A stretch of 7,086 bases of DNA, taken from positions 1 through 7,086 of the forward strand of contig JAQXHT010000110.1 in NCBI GenBank assembly GCA_029007415.1, written 5' to 3'. The position numbers and the translations under genes are program-made. The first letter of the stretch is position 1. Each line of letters starts with the position of its first letter. The notes beneath the pieces are model-generated. The model saw nothing but the letters and a program-made list of their open reading frames with translations, was not told where the DNA came from and did no database searches. Positions 1 through 4,139 of the stretch are shown piece by piece. This DNA comes from a bacterium. Lineage in GTDB: Bacteria; Bacillota_I; Bacilli_A; RF39; UBA660.

Positions 1-315
1 CTTAGGAACAATTTCTCTTTTACCTAATTCATCAGTTTGAAGTCCAACAATTACATCATCATCTTCTGATATATATCCTGGTTTAAAAGCATTAATTCCA
101 GCAGGATGTACTGTATCTATATCGATAACATGTTTTTTAACTTCTTCTTTACACATATCATCATAGACTTTTAAAACTCTTTTAGTTTTATCAGTTGGTC
201 CTACTAAAAAGCTTTCATCACCTTCATACTTCTTATAGTTTTTCTTAATGAAATCATTTACATTAATTTCTTTTGTCCAAGCTCCTTCATTAAAGCCTTT
301 CCATTCTTCTTTCAT
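1..315 (-). CDS. pflB: Pyruvate formate-lyase (formate acetyltransferase), N-terminal part only
   Basis: Glycyl-radical enzyme that converts pyruvate and CoA to acetyl-CoA and formate in the cytoplasm during anaerobic fermentation. The 105 visible residues match the family N-terminus: W5-KGF, then NVNDFIKKNY and YEGDESFLVGPT (about residues 19-43), and IVGLQTDELGKR near residues 91-102. E. coli PflB has the same order (WEGF, NVRDFIQKNY, YEGDESFL, IVGLQTE). The catalytic cysteines and the C-terminal glycine-radical loop lie outside the window, so activity cannot be judged. The start at 315 is chosen because a perfect AGGAGG lies 9 nt upstream; an ATG at 323 would give only three codons before TGA. 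It follows a terminator and has its own promoter, so it is a separate transcription unit. A pfl activase gene is not visible here. The family assignment is firm. Confidence 0.95.
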   Translation of the reverse strand, partial: MKEEWKGFNEGAWTKEINVNDFIKKNYKKYEGDESFLVGPTDKTKRVLKVYDDMCKEEVKKHVIDIDTVHPAGINAFKPGYISEDDDVIVGLQTDELGKREIVPK

Positions 316-324
316 CTTTTCATA

Positions 325-330
325 CCTCCT
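325..330 (-). promoter_or_regulatory. Shine-Dalgarno of pflB, consensus AGGAGG
   Basis: A full AGGAGG lies 9 nt before the pflB ATG at 315. It is the strongest SD in the window and fits a highly expressed fermentation enzyme. It also decides the start, because the ATG at 323 lies only 1 nt from it and leads to an immediate stop. Confidence 0.85.
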
Positions 331-338
331 ACTTCTAT

Positions 339-368
339 AGTATATCATGTATCAAGTTTCTTACTCAA
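339..368 (-). promoter_or_regulatory. Probable sigma-A promoter of pflB with extended -10
   Basis: On the minus strand, TTGAGT (368-363, 4 of 6 to consensus) is followed after 18 nt by TATACT (344-339, 5 of 6). TATACT is preceded by TGA, giving an extended TGn -10 element. Transcription would start near 332, leaving a leader of about 17 nt that just includes the SD. The site lies between the terminator of the upstream gene and pflB. It was found by eye; other AT-rich matches exist in this gap. Confidence 0.5.
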
Positions 369-408
369 ATATCTTAGAAAAATTTTACAATATTTTACCT
401 ACTTATAA

Positions 409-443
409 CAAAAATAGGATATATTATTCCTAATATATCCTAT
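409..443 (-). terminator. Intrinsic terminator after the 3D-domain gene
   Basis: A perfect 13-bp inverted repeat has arms 443-431 and 426-414 with a 4-nt loop (430-427). It starts 8 nt after the stop codon of the 3D-domain gene. In the minus-strand transcript the stem is followed by TTTTG and then more T-rich sequence. The stem is AT-rich with one GG/CC step per arm, so it is of modest strength. Its position between two same-strand genes supports it as the end of the ileS-to-3D unit. Confidence 0.75.
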
Positions 444-451
444 ATTATAAC

Positions 452-1123
452 TTAATAACCAAGTCTTAATATTTCAAAGTTAGCATTATAACTTACACCT
501 TTTAGTCTAGCTTCACGACTAGTTGTATATAGAAGGTCAAAAGCAAATTTTTTAGCTGTTCCCCTGCCAATATCTGGTCCTCTATCTAAAACAATACCAA
601 GTACAGTTCCTTCATTACTATTAGATATTCTAACTATAGTACCAAAAGGATAATTTCTATCGCCTGCTAAAATTCGAACTTCACCATACTGATTATCATT
701 ATAAGTAATATTACCACCACTTATTTGATAACCAGAAGCAGTATAATTACCAATATCAGCCCCATAACCACTCATCTTTGCAGTAAAGATTTCACCTTGA
801 TAATACATTCTTACTTCTTCTTGATTATTATTAGTATCATTACTGATTGGTTTAACTTCTTCTACTTCTTTTTTTACTTCTTCTTTTGTTTGACTAACTA
901 CTTGTTTAGTTTCCTCTTTAGTTGTTTCTTTTTCTTCACTAACTTCTTCCTTAGTTTCTAAAGAAGCTGATTGAACTGCTACTTCCTTAGTAATTATACT
1001 ACTATCAACAAAAGTATTGATTCTTTTAATTGATACAGATTTACTATCAGGTATAACAGTTGTAACTGTTAAAATAGATGCCATTACAAGACAGGTATCT
1101 ATAAAAACAAATAACTTTTTCAT
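452..1123 (-). CDS. Secreted or membrane-anchored 3D-domain protein, likely cell-wall acting
   Basis: A 223-residue protein in three parts. Residues 1-25 begin MKK and are hydrophobic, with one Asp at position 9, and could be a signal peptide or an uncleaved anchor. Residues 56-92 are rich in Glu, Lys, Thr and Val (repeated KEE/KEV units), a flexible or coiled spacer. Residues about 108-223 form a 3D domain, the double-psi beta-barrel fold related to MltA and found in Firmicute wall-remodelling proteins such as YocH. The three name-giving aspartates appear as D155 (AGDRNYPFGT), D180 (VLDRGPDIGRG) and D196 (FAFDLLY). The ATG at 1123 is preferred because AGGTGAT precedes it by 3 nt; an in-frame ATG at 1168 lies inside murE and has no evident SD. 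It starts 31 nt after murE. Peptidoglycan binding or lytic transglycosylase-like cleavage is inferred from the family; the exact reaction is unknown. Confidence 0.85.
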   Translation of the reverse strand: MKKLFVFIDTCLVMASILTVTTVIPDSKSVSIKRINTFVDSSIITKEVAVQSASLETKEEVSEEKETTKEETKQVVSQTKEEVKKEVEEVKPISNDTNNNQEEVRMYYQGEIFTAKMSGYGADIGNYTASGYQISGGNITYNDNQYGEVRILAGDRNYPFGTIVRISNSNEGTVLGIVLDRGPDIGRGTAKKFAFDLLYTTSREARLKGVSYNANFEILRLGY

Positions 1124-1126
1124 TAA

Positions 1127-1133
1127 ATCACCT
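1127..1133 (-). promoter_or_regulatory. Shine-Dalgarno of the 3D-domain gene
   Basis: AGGTGAT lies 3 nt before the ATG at 1123. Counted from the AGGTG core the spacing is 5 nt. It fixes the start of the 3D-domain gene at the MKK methionine and resembles the AGGTGAT before murE. Confidence 0.65.
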
Positions 1134-1154
1134 ATTAATATGATACTAAAGATT

Positions 1155-2582
1155 TTACTTTTCGGCAACCTCCGTAAAATAACTTTTAATCACTTCATAA
1201 TCAGAATAAGGCAAATATTCTTTACCAATAGCCATATAATTATCTCTTCCTTTACCTGTTATAAAGACAATATCATCAGCTTCAGCCATTGCTAAAGCTT
1301 TATAAATAGCTTTTTTTCTATCTATTATTCGCTCATAATTTGTTAAATCACTAGTTGTTAATAAATCATCTATTATTTGATTAACATCTTCTTCCCTTGG
1401 ATCATCCATAGTAAAGATTACGTAATCAGACTTTTCAAGAACAACTTTTCCCATTGATGGACGTTTTTCTCTTTCTCGTCCTCCAGCAGAACCAGTCACT
1501 GTTATGATTCTATTCTTTTTTATTTTATTTAGATAAGTAAGAATTTTATCTAAAGCATCAGTTGTATGCGCATAATCAAGCATAACCATATACTTATCGG
1601 TAAATGGTAATACTTCTAAGCGCCCTTCAATTTGTTTTAAGTTTTCTACTTTTATTAAGACTTCTTCTATTTTCATCTTCTTAGCAAGACATACCAAAAT
1701 AGCAGCAGCTACATTTAGAACATTAAATTCTCCAAGTAAAGGGCTTAGTACTTTGTATTCTCTATTATTATAGACAAATGTTATTTTTAACCTATTTACT
1801 ACTTCTTCATATTCTTTTATATATAGAGTATCAGTTTCTTTAAAACCATAGGTAAGAATAGTTCCTTTACTACTAGCTAGAACTCGTGTAAAATTGACAT
1901 CTCCACTATTTAGAATAGAAAAGCCATCACTACCAACTTGTCTAAAAAGTTGACACTTACAATCTATATAATTATCTAATGTTTTATGAATATTTAAGTG
2001 ATCTTCTGTAATATTAGTAAGGACTGCTATATGGTAAGTAATATCGTCAAGTCGGTGTCTAAAGAAAGCTTCACTTGACGCTTCCATCACTAATTCTTTA
2101 CATCCATCATTGACAAATTCTTCTAAATATTTGTAAAGTCTATCAACATCAGGAGTAGTATTACGCATTGATAAGCTTTTACCTTTCCACTTACGACCAT
2201 TAGTTCCAAGATAAGCACAATCAGTTCCTAATAACTGATAAATAATTTCTGCAACAGTGGTTTTTCCATTAGTACCAGTCACACCTATCATTTCCATTTT
2301 TTTATAAGGATAATCATAATATTTAGAACAAATCTCTCTTAGATAACTATTAGTATCTTTAACTTTAATCAAAGGAACAGACTTTTCGCCCACATCTTTA
2401 GAAACTACTACTGCACAAGCACCATTACTAATCGCTTCATCTATAAAATCATGTCTATCTGCAGTCACTCCCATTGTACAAACAAAAATATCGCCTTTTT
2501 CGACCTCTTTAGAGTTTATTTTTATTCCTGTCACTTCACTATCACTAGCTATATCAGGAAATAATTCATTTAGTTTTTTCAT
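1155..2582 (-). CDS. murE: UDP-N-acetylmuramoyl-tripeptide synthetase (MurE family Mur ligase)
   Basis: Cytoplasmic ATP-dependent ligase that adds the third amino acid, a diamino acid in most bacteria, to UDP-MurNAc-L-Ala-D-Glu. The 475 residues fit the usual family length. The N-terminal UDP-MurNAc domain (1-95) carries I22-NSKEVEKGDIF. The central ATPase domain has the P-loop GTNGKTT (103-109), TTPD (142-145), MEASSEA (166-172), DHLNIH (194-199) and K209 in YIDCKCQLF, the site of the carbamylated lysine. The C-terminal domain has LDYAHTTDAL (335-344), DDPR (393-396) and GKGRDNY (443-449). Third-residue specificity is uncertain: typical meso-diaminopimelate enzymes have DNPR and GKGHE, whereas several lysine enzymes lack the Arg. 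The usual SSH is SSE here. The start at 2582 is chosen because AGGTG lies 6 nt upstream; GTG 2591 and ATG 2588 overlap that SD. It sits 49 nt after the Clp-like gene. Confidence 0.92.
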   Translation of the reverse strand: MKKLNELFPDIASDSEVTGIKINSKEVEKGDIFVCTMGVTADRHDFIDEAISNGACAVVVSKDVGEKSVPLIKVKDTNSYLREICSKYYDYPYKKMEMIGVTGTNGKTTVAEIIYQLLGTDCAYLGTNGRKWKGKSLSMRNTTPDVDRLYKYLEEFVNDGCKELVMEASSEAFFRHRLDDITYHIAVLTNITEDHLNIHKTLDNYIDCKCQLFRQVGSDGFSILNSGDVNFTRVLASSKGTILTYGFKETDTLYIKEYEEVVNRLKITFVYNNREYKVLSPLLGEFNVLNVAAAILVCLAKKMKIEEVLIKVENLKQIEGRLEVLPFTDKYMVMLDYAHTTDALDKILTYLNKIKKNRIITVTGSAGGREREKRPSMGKVVLEKSDYVIFTMDDPREEDVNQIIDDLLTTSDLTNYERIIDRKKAIYKALAMAEADDIVFITGKGRDNYMAIGKEYLPYSDYEVIKSYFTEVAEK

Positions 2583-2588
2583 CTTCAT

Positions 2589-2593
2589 CACCT
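2589..2593 (-). promoter_or_regulatory. Shine-Dalgarno that decides the murE start
   Basis: AGGTG at 2593-2589 is 6 nt before the ATG at 2582. The in-frame GTG at 2591 lies inside this SD and the ATG at 2588 touches it, so the third candidate (protein beginning MKKLNELF) is preferred over the two upstream ones. Confidence 0.65.
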
Positions 2594-2631
2594 ATTATTA
2601 GTATAATCGAAAAATTTCATAAAAGGAACCA

Positions 2632-4080
2632 TCACTTTTTCGGAAAACTAATTATTTTCTTTTTAATCTTCTCACTTTTAGTAGTTAATCTTCTAACATA
2701 CTCTTCTCTTACTCCTTGATAAAGAGTCTCTTCTTCAAGAATAGCTTCTTTAAAATCAGATTTTGTAATACTTTTCTTTTCATCAATAGCAGCATAGGCA
2801 AAAGCTCGACCTAAAATATTAACGGCAAGAGCAGGATTAGAAATATTATCTTGATAATTTCTATGTTCCTTACTAGTTAAATCAGTTAACATATTAATAA
2901 CTTCAAAAGAATCTTCCATTTCTATATCTAGATACTTTTCATAATTATTATTCTTCTTCAGTAATATATCTATTAGCATTTCTTTATCTGGCTCGGAAAC
3001 TGTTATAACATTAAATCTTCTTCGAAAAGCTTTATCATTTAATATTGATTTTTCATATTCTTCTTTAGTAGTAGCACCAATCACTTGGACTTTACCACTA
3101 CTTAAATATGGTTTTAGAAAATTAGCAACATCTATCTTATTACTATCGCAACTACCAGCTCCCATAATCATATGAATTTCATCAATAAAAAGAATTATAT
3201 TATCATGCTTGTCCAAAGTAGTGATTAATCTATTCAGTTTTCCTTCTAATTCCCCACGATATATTGTATTAGCAACTATTTTAGACAAATCAAGATTAAA
3301 TATCTTTCTATTTTTTAAAACTGTTGGAACATTACCACTATTCATCAAATAAGCAATTTTCTCTACAATAGCAGTTTTTCCTACTCCAGCTTCACCAATT
3401 AAAATAGCACTTCCTGGAGAAATCAAACTGGCTTCTAATCTACGAACTTCCCTATCTCTTCCTACAATATCATCTTTATTAATAGATAAGTAATCACCAA
3501 ATTCTTTCAAATCACTTGCTACTTTGGAAATAAAACTGTTGTCGATAGAAACTTTAAATTTATCATTCATAGAAGGAGACCCAATAAATTCAGTAAAATT
3601 GTTTCTAACCACCTCAAGATTAAGGCCATTTTTTTTGAATAAACAGTTAATAACATCACTATTTGTACAATAATCATATAAAACATTAGCTACTAATATT
3701 TTAGAAGTGGTGTCTTCAAGTGAAAGTGGTTCACTTATTCTCTTTAAAAACTTATAGCTATCTATAAATAACTCTTTAAATTCTTCTTTATTTAATTCTT
3801 CCAAGTTATCTAAAGATATTTTAAAACTATCTGTAACTATTTTCATTGTAATATTATTATCTTTAAAGAAACAAGTTATATCATCATTAACTGATAAACC
3901 AGCAAGAAAGATAGCTAATGTATATTTATCATTAGAATTCATCTGTTTTTCCATTGAACGTGAAAGATAAGTTATTTCAGTATCTTTAAGAACAGTATAA
4001 ATACTAAACATCTTAGAAATAGTCCTTGTTAACTCTTCATCAGCTTTTGTACAAAATAGTTCATATTCTTTATCAAGCAT
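2632..4080 (-). CDS. Single-ring ClpA/ClpC-like AAA+ ATPase without D2 domain
   Basis: A 482-residue protein resembling only the first half of a ClpA/B/C unfoldase. Residues about 52-90 and 125-165 look like two degenerate Clp-N repeats. The AAA+ module begins with DDIVGRDREV (203-212) and has Walker A GEAGVGKT (229-236), pore-loop YRGELE (274-279), Walker B ILFIDE (296-301), sensor-1 GATT (335-338) and the arginine-finger segment RRRF (353-356). The sensor-2 region (about 407-430) departs from the usual LPDKAIDLIDEA pattern. The module closes with KSITKSDFKEAI (435-446) and a basic tail. There is no inserted M-domain, no second AAA+ ring and no ClpP-docking loop, which normally lies in D2; full ClpC is about 810 residues. 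All key ATPase residues are present, so ATP-driven threading or remodelling is plausible, with an unknown client. The start is at an ATG with AGGGGGG 7 nt upstream. The stop is TGA. The protein contains no Trp. Confidence 0.85.
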   Translation of the reverse strand: MLDKEYELFCTKADEELTRTISKMFSIYTVLKDTEITYLSRSMEKQMNSNDKYTLAIFLAGLSVNDDITCFFKDNNITMKIVTDSFKISLDNLEELNKEEFKELFIDSYKFLKRISEPLSLEDTTSKILVANVLYDYCTNSDVINCLFKKNGLNLEVVRNNFTEFIGSPSMNDKFKVSIDNSFISKVASDLKEFGDYLSINKDDIVGRDREVRRLEASLISPGSAILIGEAGVGKTAIVEKIAYLMNSGNVPTVLKNRKIFNLDLSKIVANTIYRGELEGKLNRLITTLDKHDNIILFIDEIHMIMGAGSCDSNKIDVANFLKPYLSSGKVQVIGATTKEEYEKSILNDKAFRRRFNVITVSEPDKEMLIDILLKKNNNYEKYLDIEMEDSFEVINMLTDLTSKEHRNYQDNISNPALAVNILGRAFAYAAIDEKKSITKSDFKEAILEEETLYQGVREEYVRRLTTKSEKIKKKIISFPKK

Positions 4081-4087
4081 CTACTTT

Positions 4088-4094
4088 CCCCCCT
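4088..4094 (-). promoter_or_regulatory. Atypical G-run Shine-Dalgarno of the Clp-like gene
   Basis: AGGGGGG ends 7 nt before the ATG at 4080. A run of six G is unusual in this AT-rich DNA and replaces the normal GGAGG or GGTGA core, yet the spacing is right for ribosome binding. Confidence 0.5.
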
Positions 4095-4097
4095 AGT

Positions 4098-4125
4098 AAA
4101 AGTAGAAAGATTATATTCTTTCTAC
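4098..4125 (-). terminator. Hairpin with short T-run at the ileS 3' end, possible partial terminator
   Basis: A perfect 9-bp inverted repeat (arms GTAGAAAGA 4125-4117 and TCTTTCTAC 4110-4102) has a 6-nt loop, and the ileS stop TAA (4113-4111) falls in that loop. The transcript continues TTTTACTA. The stem is short, has three G-C pairs, and the T-run has only four T, so termination would be incomplete. Alternatively it is an RNA-processing or 3'-protecting hairpin between ileS and the genes that follow. Confidence 0.45.
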
Positions 4126-4139
4126 CTTTAGTCCTACAA
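4110..4139 (-). promoter_or_regulatory. Candidate internal promoter for the Clp-like, murE and 3D genes
   Basis: A perfect TATAAT (4115-4110) contains the ileS stop codon. TTGTAG (4139-4134, 3 of 6 to consensus) stands 18 nt upstream. Transcription would start near 4103, giving a leader of about 22 nt that contains the AGGGGGG SD. The weak -35 and the ease of finding TATAAT in AT-rich DNA keep confidence low. Confidence 0.3.

Noticed and set aside
312..323. Three-codon leader peptide before pflB (ATG at 323)
   Set aside because: Only 1 nt from the SD, and its stop overlaps the pflB ATG; most likely chance.
725..961. Plus-strand open frame rich in Phe, Ile and Leu
   Set aside because: It is the complement of the purine-rich Glu/Lys spacer of the 3D gene, which automatically reads as Phe/Leu; no SD and no domain.
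1140..1168. TTGCCG-17-TATCAT promoter for the 3D gene inside the murE 3' end
   Set aside because: Transcription would start near 1133, on the first base of the SD, leaving almost no leader; the gene is better explained by read-through from murE.
1017..1295. Plus-strand open frame across the 3D/murE junction
   Set aside because: Antisense to two well-supported genes, with no recognisable domain or SD.
2600..2605. TATACT as a murE promoter
   Set aside because: No acceptable -35 at 16-18 nt, and the start of transcription would fall on the SD.
2544..2634. TGA read as Trp throughout, extending the Clp-like protein into murE
   Set aside because: This adds about 29 odd hydrophobic or charged residues overlapping murE; the TGA is better read as the normal stop.
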